Shown here: positions 1 through 6,805 of the stretch, one piece after another
Numbering within the stretch: the first letter of the stretch is position 1
Layout: every line of letters begins with the position of its first letter
Origin: Dialister sp. UBA7295
GTDB lineage: Bacteria > Bacillota > Negativicutes > Veillonellales > Dialisteraceae
Length of the DNA: 7,411 bases
Reading direction: 5' to 3'
NCBI GenBank assembly: GCA_002471975.1
Contig: DKQZ01000054.1
Location: 10,598-18,008, forward strand
Notes under the pieces: generated by a model
The model's input: the letters and a program-made list of their open reading frames with translations, nothing else
Database searches by the model: none
Told to the model about the DNA's origin: nothing
Program-made: the position numbers and the translations under genes

Positions 1-469
1 TATCTAGGGAAGGCTGACCATTAGGCGGCCTCTGGCCGCCGGGATTCCATCCCTTGCCCTTTCAGTCTGCTTCGCAGCCAGCTTCCCCGAAGGGAAGCCA
101 ACCCGCAACCGATAGTGCCACATATGAGGCTGACTGACGAAAGGTCCTTGTGCTCAATGACTCTGTCGGTAAACAGGTGGCCTTCTTCGAGAAGAGGACC
201 CCGCGATAGCGGTGGGAGGACGAATCACCGTCGAAATCATTCATGGCAGGAGCGGAGATAAACGTTTCATGCACATCCCCAAACGAGCATCAGTCATCCC
301 ATCCGTCGCCTGCGGCGACTGTCCTATCTAGGGAAGGCAGACCATCAGGCGGCCTCTGGCCGCCGGGATTCCATCCCTTGCCCTTTCAGTCTGCTTCGCA
401 GCCAGCTTCCCCGCGGGGAAGCCAACTCGCAACCGATAGTGCCACATATGAGGCTGACTGACGAAAGGT
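1..469. repeat. Tandem repeat pair, 324-bp period (copies at 1-145 and 325-469)
   Basis: The first 145 bases recur 324 bases later with few substitutions, so positions 1-324 form one complete period and 325-469 the start of a second. Within a period the order is: a GGCGGCC-TCT-GGCCGCC hairpin (24-40, again 348-364), a core starting TCAGTCTGCTTCGCAGCC (62-115, again 386-439) that contains a hairpin of GCTTCCC with GGGAAGC, then the module CATATGAGGCTGACTGACG (121, again 445), then a longer module with its own small hairpin (182-194). After position 469 the copies diverge. Short open frames here are translated repeat sequence, without ribosome sites or recognisable domains. I read this as dispersed intergenic repeat DNA of unknown function, possibly transcribed or a transcription-end structure for leftward transcripts. 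Confidence 0.85.
121..403. repeat. Long repeat unit, copy A (partner 610-895)
   Basis: This stretch aligns nearly end to end with 610-895, with a small net length difference of about 3 bases and scattered substitutions. It starts with CATATGAGGCTGACTGACG and runs through a hairpin CTTCT-TCG-AGAAG (182-194), a CCGCGATAGCGGTGGGAGG segment and a GGAGATAAACGTTTCATGCA segment into the GGCGGCC hairpin module. Copy A and its partner differ in the small hairpin by paired changes that keep the stem. Confidence 0.8.
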
Positions 470-609
470 ACCCGGGTCAGATGACTCAAACCGTAAAATG
501 CGTGCTCCCCGAAGTGCGGGGAGCTCCGCGACAGCGGTGAGGGGATGTCAAGCACGTACAAGTTGAAGATGGCTGTGAAGGTACAGTAGGCAGGGTTCGG
601 TACAAGGCA
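445..609. repeat. Divergent third module between the two long repeat copies
   Basis: It begins with the shared CATATGAGGCTGACTGACG sequence, then differs from the long repeat, yet keeps the same arrangement: a hairpin of GCTCCCCG (504-511) with CGGGGAGC (517-524), loop AAGTG, followed by CTCCGCGACAGCGGTGAGG, which matches CCGCGATAGCGGTGGGAGG of the other copies. The remainder (about 550-609) has no match elsewhere in the window. It looks like an older or different subfamily member of the same structured repeat. Confidence 0.65.
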
Positions 610-895
610 CATATGAGGCTGACTGACGAAAGGTCCTTGTGCTCAATGACTCTGTCGGTAAACAGGTGGCCCTCTTCGAGAGGAGGGCTCCGCGATAGCG
701 GTGGGAGGACGAATCCCCGTCGAAATCATTCGTGGCAGGAGCGGAGATAAACGTTTCATGCACATAGCCAAACAAGCGTAAATCATCCCATCCGTCGGCT
801 TCGTCAACACCTTCCCCATCTGGGGAAGGCAGACCATCAGGCGGCCAAAGGCCGCCGGGATTCCATCCCCTGCCCTTTCAGTCTGCTTCGCAGCC
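610..895. repeat. Long repeat unit, copy B (partner 121-403)
   Basis: This is the second full copy of the long unit. Its small hairpin is CCTCT-TCG-AGAGG (671-683) where copy A has CTTCT-TCG-AGAAG. It has an intact hairpin CCTTCCCCATCTGGGGAAGG (810-829), whose left arm is decayed in the other copies, and a GGCGGCC-AAA-GGCCGCC hairpin (840-856) whose loop is TCT in the other two copies. The core starting at 878 is cut short after GCTTCGCAGCC, where a different palindromic module follows. Confidence 0.8.
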
Positions 896-902
896 CACCA
901 AG

Positions 903-940
903 CCCCCCTGGTCAGGGGGGCAGCGAGCGAAGCGAGCAGG
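903..940. repeat. Palindromic repeat: GC-rich hairpin plus GCGAGCGAAGCGAGC element
   Basis: CCCCCCTG and CAGGGGGG flank a two-base centre (903-920), directly followed by CAGCGAGCGAAGCGAGCAGG, which can itself fold around GAA. The central CTGGTCAG is shared with the palindrome at the right edge of the window (7392-7411), so both flanks of the gene block carry the same palindrome family. Such short GC-rich palindromes are common intergenic repeats in gut Firmicutes. No mobilising enzyme is encoded here. Confidence 0.65.
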
Positions 941-1038
941 GGGTCGTACTATCGTACATGTCGAAAGTGTGCTAAGCGAAAAGCAAGACTCCCCGAGGGG
1001 AAGCCTTCTCGAGTGACTTTTGAGCCATTTCGACTTAT

Positions 1039-1280
1039 ATGGGTATTTCAACTGCGCCTGCCGTATTCCCCATAAAAATTCTCGGCCCATCAACGCCGAC
1101 ACCTTTCCGACAGCCCCGATATTCCCGAGTATTCCCGACAATCCCCGATTCAAGAGTTAATCGATCTTATAGTTTTCTTTCAACTACGAATCTGTTATCA
1201 GTGCTTCTGCCCATCAGCGCCGACGCCTTCCCGATTACCCTGACCATCCCGATAGAAGGGGCTTTGCCAGTCAAACAGAC
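1039..1280. repeat. Gene-free spacer with imperfect 26-bp direct repeat and CCCGA-rich tract
   Basis: A 26-bp segment at 1085-1110 recurs at 1209-1234 with three mismatches (GCCCATCARCGCCGACRCCT core). The first copy is followed by irregular, roughly 10-11-bp repeats of the type ATTCCCGA and AATCCCCGA (about 1113-1152). No start with a ribosome site and no protein family is visible on either strand. I treat it as spacer, perhaps a remnant of a repetitive element. Confidence 0.5.
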
Positions 1281-1282
1281 GC

Positions 1283-1317
1283 AAAAATCCTGATGACCCA
1301 CCGGTCATCAGGATTTC
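1283..1317 (-). terminator. Intrinsic terminator of the c-di-GMP gene pair
   Basis: A perfect 14-bp stem pairs 1285-1298 with 1303-1316 around a 4-base loop. On the minus strand the stem ends in a run of T (1287-1283). It starts about a dozen bases beyond the stop codon at 1329-1331, the expected place for the end of the transcript coming from the right. Confidence 0.85.
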
Positions 1318-1328
1318 TTATTGACTTA

Positions 1329-2667
1329 TTACACTTTGAGAAGGGACAGGTCTGCCCTTGTTTCGTGGGCTGCCTGTTTGGCTTTGTACATACGGCTGTC
1401 CGCTTCTTTGAGGATTTGCCTGCAGCTGGATGGCTTGGCCGGTCTCCATACGCTTCCCATGGAGACGCTGACGTTGTTTTTCTGGAGGATTTTCTGCAGT
1501 TCTTTGATTTTTTCTTCAAATTCTTTCTCGGTGAGGCAGGTGAGACAGAGGATGAATTCGTCTCCTCCGATCCGATAGATTTCTTCGTCTTCAAGCTCGA
1601 TGCGAAGGATTTCCACCAGGCGAATGAGGGCCTGGTCACCGGCTTCGTGGCCTTCATTGTCATTGATGAGTTTCATTCCGTTCATATCACAGAAGGAGAG
1701 GCCGAAGCCTTTGACGTTTTCAAGTCCGTCCAGGTATTCTTCGAAGGCGTGGCGATTGTAGGCCCCCGTGAGCTGGTCTCTATGGCTCATTCTCTGCAGG
1801 ATAATCGCATTATTTCTGTGACGCAGGAGGGCGGAAAGGAAGGCGCCCAGGAGTTTGGTCATGATGGAAATATTTTCCATTTCCGTAGTTGGCGGATTAT
1901 CGAAGCCGAAGAGGCCGATCATTTTCCCTTCCAGGAAGAGGGGCGAAATAATGATGGTCTGCACGTCCCTGGCCAGGAGATGGTTGTAGAAGGCAGGTTC
2001 CGTGAGGCGGAGTTTATTGACATCCCGGACAAGGACGTTGTGATGGGCATTCAGTTCTTCATTGACTTCTTTGAATTCCATGAGGTCCTGGTACTGGCAC
2101 CTTTCTTTCATGGAGGAAATGCCGGGAGCGCACCATTCATAGGTATTGGATACGTAATGGTTGTCCTTTTTCTCGAAAAGGTAGGTCCTGTGGCAGCCCA
2201 GTTTTTCTCCGGCATAGGACAGGATGTATTTCAGGGATTCGTCCGGATTTTCGATGGACAGGGCTCCCATGATGGCTGTATTGGAGAGCTGGATGATATC
2301 GTTCATCTGGCGGATAATTTTGTTTTCCACTTCTTCCGAGGTGATGTCGATGGCGATTTCCAGGCGCACGATTTTGCCTGCCTTTTCCACCAGCGTGGCT
2401 TTGCGGGAGTAGTATTTGTCAGTCACCGGATCATGGGTATTTCCATTCATAGTAGTCAAAGGGACGAAGGAGCTTGGAGTGCAGTGCAAAGTTGATGAAA
2501 TCATCATGGAGGATTTCATAGCTTTTAATTTCGGAGTAGTCGCCCCCATTAATTTTGCAGCGGCTTCTGGCGCAGTTATTCATGTACTTCACTTCCCCTG
2601 TGTAGGGGTCGGACATGTACACCATTTCGTCCATATTTTCAAATGTTTTTTCAAGAAGCTCCGGCAC
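1329..2667 (-). pseudogene. Sensor diguanylate cyclase (PAS-like, GAF-like, GGDEF), frame broken by one extra base
   Basis: An intact version would be a cytoplasmic diguanylate cyclase making cyclic di-GMP from two GTP. Removing one G from the GGG run at 2435-2437 joins two frames into 445 residues. The joint reads ...YYEWKY then HDPVTDKYY, as one continuous PAS-like domain. Layout after repair: PAS-like domain about 1-115, GAF-like domain about 125-285, GGDEF domain about 290-440. The cyclase domain carries LTGAYNR, CDMNGMKLINDNEGHEAGD and an intact GGDEF (about 367-371). No RxxD product-inhibition site is seen at its usual spot. As sequenced, translation stops at 2431-2433 after about 78 residues. 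GTG at 2665-2667 is chosen as start because AGGAGG (2676-2681) lies 8 bases upstream; it sits 21 bases after the EAL gene. No membrane segment is visible. The extra base may be a real mutation or a sequencing or assembly error. Confidence 0.85.
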
Positions 2668-2675
2668 TGTTTTGT

Positions 2676-2681
2676 CCTCCT
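2676..2681 (-). promoter_or_regulatory. Ribosome binding site deciding the start of the GGDEF gene
   Basis: On the minus strand AGGAGG is followed by 8 bases and then GTG (2667-2665). An in-frame GTG seven codons earlier (2688-2686) directly abuts the upstream stop codon and has no ribosome site, so the later GTG is the better start. The site lies in the 21-base gap after the EAL gene, consistent with one transcript. Confidence 0.8.
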
Positions 2682-2688
2682 TTTTCAC

Positions 2689-4383
2689 TCATGCATTGCC
2701 GCGAATCCGATATTTATTCTCATGCAGGACGGCTTCGAACTCGCTGACCGGGATGGGTCTTGAGAAGAGGTAGCCCTGGAAGTAGTCATAACCCATATTG
2801 AGGAGGGTCTGGAATTGTTTTTCCGTTTCCACCCCTTCGATGAGGACCTTGAGGCCCAGGGCCTGACCCATCATGAGGATGGATTTCAGGATGACTTTTC
2901 CTTTTTCTTTATTTTCTTCGGTCATCTGGAGGAAGGCCATATCGATTTTGAGGGTTTCCACGTCCACGTTTTTGAGGGTATTCAGGGACGAGTAGCCTTT
3001 GCCGAAGTCGTCGATTTCCAGGACGTATCCGGCTTTCCTCAGGTCGTCAAGGGTGTGGCTTTCCCGTTCCATATCGTAAATGATGGCGCTTTCGGTGATT
3101 TCCACGTGAAGTTTTTTCTTGTCGATCTGATATTTCTCCACCAGATTGTCCAGCACCTGCCGGCAGTTCAGATAGTAGAAGTCTTTTGGCGATACGTTGA
3201 TGGAAATGGCCAGGTCTTTATAGCCGTCCCGACTGCTCCACTTTTTCAGCTGCGCTGCCGCCGTTTCCCAGACAAATTTGTCCAGCTTGGCGATCTGGCC
3301 CGACCCTTCGAGGTAGGGAATGAAGGAGGCCGGAGGAATGATGGTGCCATCGGCACGGAAGCAGCGCACCAGGGCTTCGGCACCCACGATTTTCCCATCC
3401 CGATTCACCTGGGGCTGGTAGTAGACGCGAAAGGCATTCTCTGCCATGAGCTCCTCGAAGGAGCTGATGATTTCCTGTTTCTTGATGATGCTGTCCAGAA
3501 GTTCGTGGGAATAGAAGGAAACAAGGTTGGCCCGGCTTTCACGGATGTTCCTTCTGGCCATATCTGCATGGCCCACCATGACGGAGACGGGGATGCGGGG
3601 CTCCGTGATGGGATAGACGCCCGCATGGGCCTGGACGTGAATCGTATTTCCATTGATGGAGACTTCTGCCCTTTCCAGTTCCCGCTGGAGACGGTCCTGG
3701 GAGAAAAGGCGATAGGGTTTGAAAATGGCAAATTCATCGCCCCAGAGGCGGCCCACCAGGGTATCCGGCGTACTTTCCATCTTCAGGATCCGGTTGGCGA
3801 AGATGAGAAGTACGTGATTTCCCTTTTCCGCGCCATGGAGCTCCTGGAGCAGCTTGAAATGACGGACGTTGATGGAAATAAGGACGTACCGTTCTTTCGT
3901 ATTCTCACGGAGCACTTTCCGCACCGCTTCATAGAATCCCCTGGCATTGAGGAGGCCCGTGAGCACGTCGTGACGGATAAGGTATTCCCCGTTTTCATTT
4001 ACCTTGGCCGGAATGGTCATGTCGTCTTCCGTAGCTTCCCGGGAGTCAATGACTTCCATGGTGACAGGCATGACGGCACCGCCAGAGAGGACCATGTGGA
4101 TAGGCTGGGAATGAATTTCATAGAGCCTGTGCCCCACTCTTTCCTGCTTTTTCACGATAGAAGCCGTATGATGGGCCCGATAGCTGGAGCAGTTGCTGCA
4201 GCGTAATTCGGAAGCCCATACGGAGAAACACCGCTTGCCAAAGGTGAAATCAGGTCCTTCCTGATCCAGCACCACCTCCCGGCAGTCATCGGCATCCACC
4301 AGCCTTGCCAGCTGGTGGGTCTGCTGTTTCAGCTTCAGAAGGTCCCTTACTTCTTCTACCGACATTCTCAATGCATCACTCAT
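2689..4383 (-). CDS. Cyclic di-GMP phosphodiesterase with degenerate GGDEF and intact EAL domain
   Basis: The 564-residue, apparently cytoplasmic protein is predicted to hydrolyse cyclic di-GMP to pGpG. Residues 1-115 form a PAS-like sensor with Cys34, Cys52, Cys62 and Cys65 (RCSNCSS). Residues about 137-293 are a GGDEF domain in which the signature is WGDEF (214-218), the metal-site DxD is replaced by N172/R174 and GHxxGD by GAEKGN, so cyclase activity is unlikely. Residues about 305-555 are an EAL domain with EALVR (336-340), N396, E428, D458/D459 in DDFGKGYSS, K479, E516 and Q536, the known metal and catalytic set. The degenerate GGDEF may bind GTP and tune the EAL domain, as in the known CdgA/PdeA-type (CC3396) precedent; that is inference. 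ATG at 4383 has AAGGGG (4393-4398) nine bases upstream. It is the first gene of a two-gene unit. Confidence 0.93.
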   Translation of the reverse strand: MSDALRMSVEEVRDLLKLKQQTHQLARLVDADDCREVVLDQEGPDFTFGKRCFSVWASELRCSNCSSYRAHHTASIVKKQERVGHRLYEIHSQPIHMVLSGGAVMPVTMEVIDSREATEDDMTIPAKVNENGEYLIRHDVLTGLLNARGFYEAVRKVLRENTKERYVLISINVRHFKLLQELHGAEKGNHVLLIFANRILKMESTPDTLVGRLWGDEFAIFKPYRLFSQDRLQRELERAEVSINGNTIHVQAHAGVYPITEPRIPVSVMVGHADMARRNIRESRANLVSFYSHELLDSIIKKQEIISSFEELMAENAFRVYYQPQVNRDGKIVGAEALVRCFRADGTIIPPASFIPYLEGSGQIAKLDKFVWETAAAQLKKWSSRDGYKDLAISINVSPKDFYYLNCRQVLDNLVEKYQIDKKKLHVEITESAIIYDMERESHTLDDLRKAGYVLEIDDFGKGYSSLNTLKNVDVETLKIDMAFLQMTEENKEKGKVILKSILMMGQALGLKVLIEGVETEKQFQTLLNMGYDYFQGYLFSRPIPVSEFEAVLHENKYRIRGNA

Positions 4384-4463
4384 CCACGAACACCCCTTAT
4401 GAACGGAAGAATAGGCCCTGCCTGTTCCTTTACCTGTAATGAAATATGAATCTATTTAGATTT

Positions 4464-4492
4464 ATTATACTATATATAGAACTTTTTGGCAT
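4464..4492 (-). promoter_or_regulatory. Sigma-70 promoter for the EAL/GGDEF gene pair
   Basis: On the minus strand ATGCCA (4487-4492, 4 of 6 to consensus) and TATAAT (4464-4469, 6 of 6) are 17 bases apart. It lies between the terminator after the TetR gene and the EAL gene, giving a leader of roughly 74 bases. I see no recognisable riboswitch in that leader. Confidence 0.65.
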
Positions 4493-4560
4493 GATGAGAT
4501 TCGTAATTTATATACAGGAGGAGAAAACTGTCGGCTTTTATTGCATCTGAAAAGTTTGGA

Positions 4561-4593
4561 AATAAAAAAGAAGCAATGAAATCCATTGCTTCT
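4561..4593 (-). terminator. Intrinsic terminator after the TetR gene
   Basis: GAAGCAATG (4570-4578) pairs perfectly with CATTGCTTC (4584-4592) around a 5-base loop, plus an A-T pair below. On the minus strand the stem is followed by TTTTTTATT. It begins 8 bases past the TetR stop codon (4601-4603) and separates that gene from the c-di-GMP pair. Confidence 0.9.
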
Positions 4594-4600
4594 CCTGCCC

Positions 4601-5239
4601 TCAGGGGTTCGTAGTACTTCCCTTCAGCGAGGGACTGCGGGAACTCACGGCATCACAGCCGGCGATGACGAATTTGATGAGATTTCTCTGCAGGGAAAAC
4701 CAGCTCCGGTCTTTGACCCAGCCTTTTTTCTGGTTAATGGCCATGGAGCCGTTCAGGATGAACCAGAAAAGATTCTCCAGTTCTTTGACACTCAGACTGC
4801 CGCCAATGGTTACTTCTATGAAAACATGCCTTTTCTCCTGATAAATCAGCTGCACCATGCGCTGGCAGATGAAAGGATCCTTCACCAGGGGAAGGTATGT
4901 CCCGTAATCAATGAACCGGTGCCACAGGGGCAGCTCGCTTTCATGACTGATGAATTCATCGAGATCCTCCAGATTGGCCAGCTCCCAGAGATGCTCCACC
5001 GTTATCTCATAATCCTTGGGCCTGTCTTCATTGACGCACTCAAAAGCAGCCTCTATGGTCTTGTCGAGGAGATCATAGACGTCATAAAAATGGGCATAAA
5101 AAGTACTCCGGTTGATCCCCGCTGCCTCACAGAGACCGGTAATCCGGATCTTATCAAAAGGTGTACTTTCCAGCATATGAAGAAAAGTTTCCCGTATGTG
5201 CTTCTCTGTCGCCGACCTGTTTCTTCGTTCCTCTCTCAT
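4601..5239 (-). CDS. TetR/AcrR-family transcriptional regulator
   Basis: The 212-residue protein has the usual length and plan of TetR-type dimeric repressors. The DNA-binding domain is at about 11-57, with helix-turn-helix residues ITGLCEAAGINRSTFYAHF (33-51), a close match to the family pattern. Residues 60-195 would form the ligand-binding and dimer domain, which has no conserved sequence that reveals the ligand. The last dozen or so residues are polar and probably disordered. ATG at 5239 follows GGTGA (5247-5251) by 7 bases. The gene lies 218 bp downstream of the MATE exporter in the same direction and ends in its own terminator. Its upstream DNA holds two inverted repeats, suggesting autoregulation. 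Control of the exporter is plausible from proximity, but the palindrome at the exporter promoter has different half-sites. Confidence 0.92.
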   Translation of the reverse strand: MREERRNRSATEKHIRETFLHMLESTPFDKIRITGLCEAAGINRSTFYAHFYDVYDLLDKTIEAAFECVNEDRPKDYEITVEHLWELANLEDLDEFISHESELPLWHRFIDYGTYLPLVKDPFICQRMVQLIYQEKRHVFIEVTIGGSLSVKELENLFWFILNGSMAINQKKGWVKDRSWFSLQRNLIKFVIAGCDAVSSRSPSLKGSTTNP

Positions 5240-5263
5240 TAAGCTGTCACCGCCTGCAATAAT

Positions 5264-5292
5264 TTATTACGTAAATCATAACATGATTTCAA
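5264..5292 (-). promoter_or_regulatory. Candidate TetR promoter containing operator 1
   Basis: TTGAAA (5287-5292, 5 of 6) and a weak TAATAA (5264-5269) are 17 bases apart; an alternative -10 is TATGAT (5275-5280), with no good -35. An inverted repeat AAATCAT-AAC-ATGATTT (5273-5289) fills the spacer, where a bound repressor would block polymerase. The promoter is tentative, while the inverted repeat is exact. Confidence 0.5.
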
Positions 5293-5308
5293 TGAATAAA
5301 GAATCACC

Positions 5309-5320
5309 AAATCATGATTT
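5309..5320. promoter_or_regulatory. Candidate TetR operator 2
   Basis: AAATCATGATTT is a perfect 12-bp palindrome made of the same arms as the inverted repeat at 5273-5289, but without the 3-base spacer. The two sites are about 33 bp centre to centre, roughly three helical turns, upstream of the TetR gene. Confidence 0.5.
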
Positions 5321-5457
5321 GTGTCCATCAATCCATCATTTTCATGCATAACAGGCATTCTTTGGTTAACAAAGTTGCTGCATACCTATTATATTTTTTA
5401 TTTTACCCCTCGAAAATATATAGTCAATAGTAAATTTATTTTAAAACGTATATGATA
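5321..5457. other. AT-rich spacer between exporter stop and TetR control region
   Basis: No gene is visible. A weak inverted repeat CTTTG...CAAAG (5360-5374) lacks a T-run on the minus strand, so no clear terminator follows the exporter. Read-through from the exporter into the TetR gene is therefore possible. A TATAAT on the minus strand (5388-5393) lacks a good -35 partner. Confidence 0.4.
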
Positions 5458-6795
5458 TTATGTATGCTTCTGTACTTTCATTATATGAAATAAATAAATC
5501 ACGCAGATGGATACCTGGAACACGGAAGAGAGAGGATTGGCAAGACCTATATGAAATATGGTGACCGGTTCCATCCGGCTGAAAAGGAAAGAGAGCGGCA
5601 TGCGGAAACAGAGAGCCCCCACGATGCCCTGGACCATGACGAATTTCGTCTTTTCGCAGCCATTGTAAAAACCGAAGAAACAGAAAAGGAAGGAAGTGAG
5701 CAGCGTATCCAGTCCGTAAGCCTTGAGGTACTCAAAAGCCGCCTCCCGCACCGGCGGGTCGCTCGTAAAGAATCCTGCCAGGAAATCGCCATGGAAAAAG
5801 GAAATCCCGGCCAGCACGAGACCGAAAGCGAGGGACGTGGCGATGCCGTATTTCAAGGCCAGGAACGCCCTGTCCATCCGCCGGGCCCCATAATTCTGGG
5901 CCACGAAAGCAGACATGGACTGAAGGAAGGAGAGAGGCACCAGCATGATGAAACCGCAGAGCTTTTCGCCGATGCCAATTCCTGCCGACGCATCCACCCC
6001 GAGACCGTTCACCAGGCCCATGATCCATAGGAAAGAAATCCCCACCAGCACATCCTGAATGGCCACAGGAATCCCGACGGAAAGCATTTTATAGACCAGG
6101 GCCCGGTCCACTTTAAAATCAGAGCGATGGATTTCCACAGGCATGCCCGAATGGCGGATCATCAGTACCGACAGAAGGACAGAAAGGCCCTGACTTCCGA
6201 TCGTCGCCCAGGCCGCCCCGGAAGCGCCCATTTCAAAAAATCCCACCAGAAGAAGATCGCCCAACCCATTGCAGATGGCTGCCACGATGACCGTAAAAAG
6301 AGGCATGAGCGAATTCCCAGTCCCCCGGAAAATCCCGCCCAGCACATTATACCCCACGATGAAGACCAGCCCCGCCGCGCAGATACGGATATAGGAGACC
6401 GCCTGAGAGAAAGCTTCCCCCGGCACCTGAAGCGCCCGACATACGGAAGGAGCCAGGAAATAGAAAAGCACGGTCAGCCCGACAGCCAGAATCGTAAAGG
6501 CCGAAACGGTCGTACCAATCGTCTTCCCGGCCAGGCGCATCCGCCGCCTTCCGAGAAGACTTCCAAGCACCACCGTAGTCCCCAGGGCCAGATCCGTAAT
6601 GACCGTTGTGATCAGCTGCATCACCTGACCCCCAAATCCTACAGCCGCCACATTGGCGGAATCCGAAAAAAGCCCCACCACCAGTAAATCCACAGCTCCG
6701 TAAAGGACCTGAAGAAATAAAGAAAGCATCACGGGAACCATGAACCGGATCAAAGGCATGAAAACCGATCCCTCCGTGAAATCCGTCCGCTTCAT
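5458..6795 (-). CDS. MATE-family multidrug/toxin efflux transporter
   Basis: The 445-residue inner-membrane protein has the 12-helix pattern of MATE exporters, which expel cationic or amphipathic compounds in exchange for Na+ or H+. Helices are at about 13-33, 47-68, 93-115, 133-153, 161-184, 190-212, 235-258, 272-295, 312-333, 355-377, 384-404 and 415-437. Family signatures include the first-helix MVPVMLSLFLQVLYGAVD (Pro21, Asp36), FRGTGNS (156-162), NGLGD (176-180) at the end of helix 5, GIPVAIQ at the start of the second half, and AFVAQNYGARRMDRA (296-310) after helix 8. Length and both halves are complete. ATG at 6795 has AAAGGAG (6801-6807) five bases upstream. It has its own consensus promoter and a terminator in its leader. 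The substrate cannot be read from sequence; the DinF/MepA/NorM subfamily is not resolved. Confidence 0.93.
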   Translation of the reverse strand: MKRTDFTEGSVFMPLIRFMVPVMLSLFLQVLYGAVDLLVVGLFSDSANVAAVGFGGQVMQLITTVITDLALGTTVVLGSLLGRRRMRLAGKTIGTTVSAFTILAVGLTVLFYFLAPSVCRALQVPGEAFSQAVSYIRICAAGLVFIVGYNVLGGIFRGTGNSLMPLFTVIVAAICNGLGDLLLVGFFEMGASGAAWATIGSQGLSVLLSVLMIRHSGMPVEIHRSDFKVDRALVYKMLSVGIPVAIQDVLVGISFLWIMGLVNGLGVDASAGIGIGEKLCGFIMLVPLSFLQSMSAFVAQNYGARRMDRAFLALKYGIATSLAFGLVLAGISFFHGDFLAGFFTSDPPVREAAFEYLKAYGLDTLLTSFLFCFFGFYNGCEKTKFVMVQGIVGALCFRMPLSFLFSRMEPVTIFHIGLANPLSSVFQVSICVIYLFHIMKVQKHT

Positions 6796-6805
6796 AAACT
6801 CTCCT

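Noticed and set aside
1..895. CRISPR array
   Set aside because: Repeats are hundreds of bases long with internal similarity throughout and no regular unique spacers.
62..1153. Several small open frames inside the left repeats
   Set aside because: Their peptides simply repeat between copies (such as CEAD endings) and follow hairpin repeats; no ribosome sites or families.
2431..2439. Programmed ribosomal frameshift in the GGDEF gene
   Set aside because: No slippery heptamer, stimulatory hairpin or internal ribosome site is visible; a simple one-base insertion explains the break.
1293..2495. Long plus-strand open frame of 400 codons opposite the GGDEF gene
   Set aside because: Its Phe- and His-rich product is the mirror of the minus-strand gene; it has no ribosome site and no domain.
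2686..2688. Earlier GTG as start of the GGDEF gene
   Set aside because: It abuts the preceding stop codon with no ribosome site, while GTG at 2665-2667 has AGGAGG at 8 bases.
2815..4206. Plus-strand open frame of 463 codons opposite the EAL gene
   Set aside because: Shadow of a gene with unmistakable EAL motifs on the other strand; composition is atypical for a protein.
4384..4460. c-di-GMP riboswitch in the leader of the EAL gene
   Set aside because: The leader is short and lacks the conserved c-di-GMP-I or -II sequence blocks; no terminator is present in it.
4586..5242. Plus-strand open frame opposite the TetR gene
   Set aside because: Antisense shadow; the minus-strand frame has a clear TetR helix-turn-helix and ribosome site.
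5345..5384. Terminator for the exporter gene
   Set aside because: Only weak stems (CTTTG/CAAAG) and no T-run follow on the minus strand.
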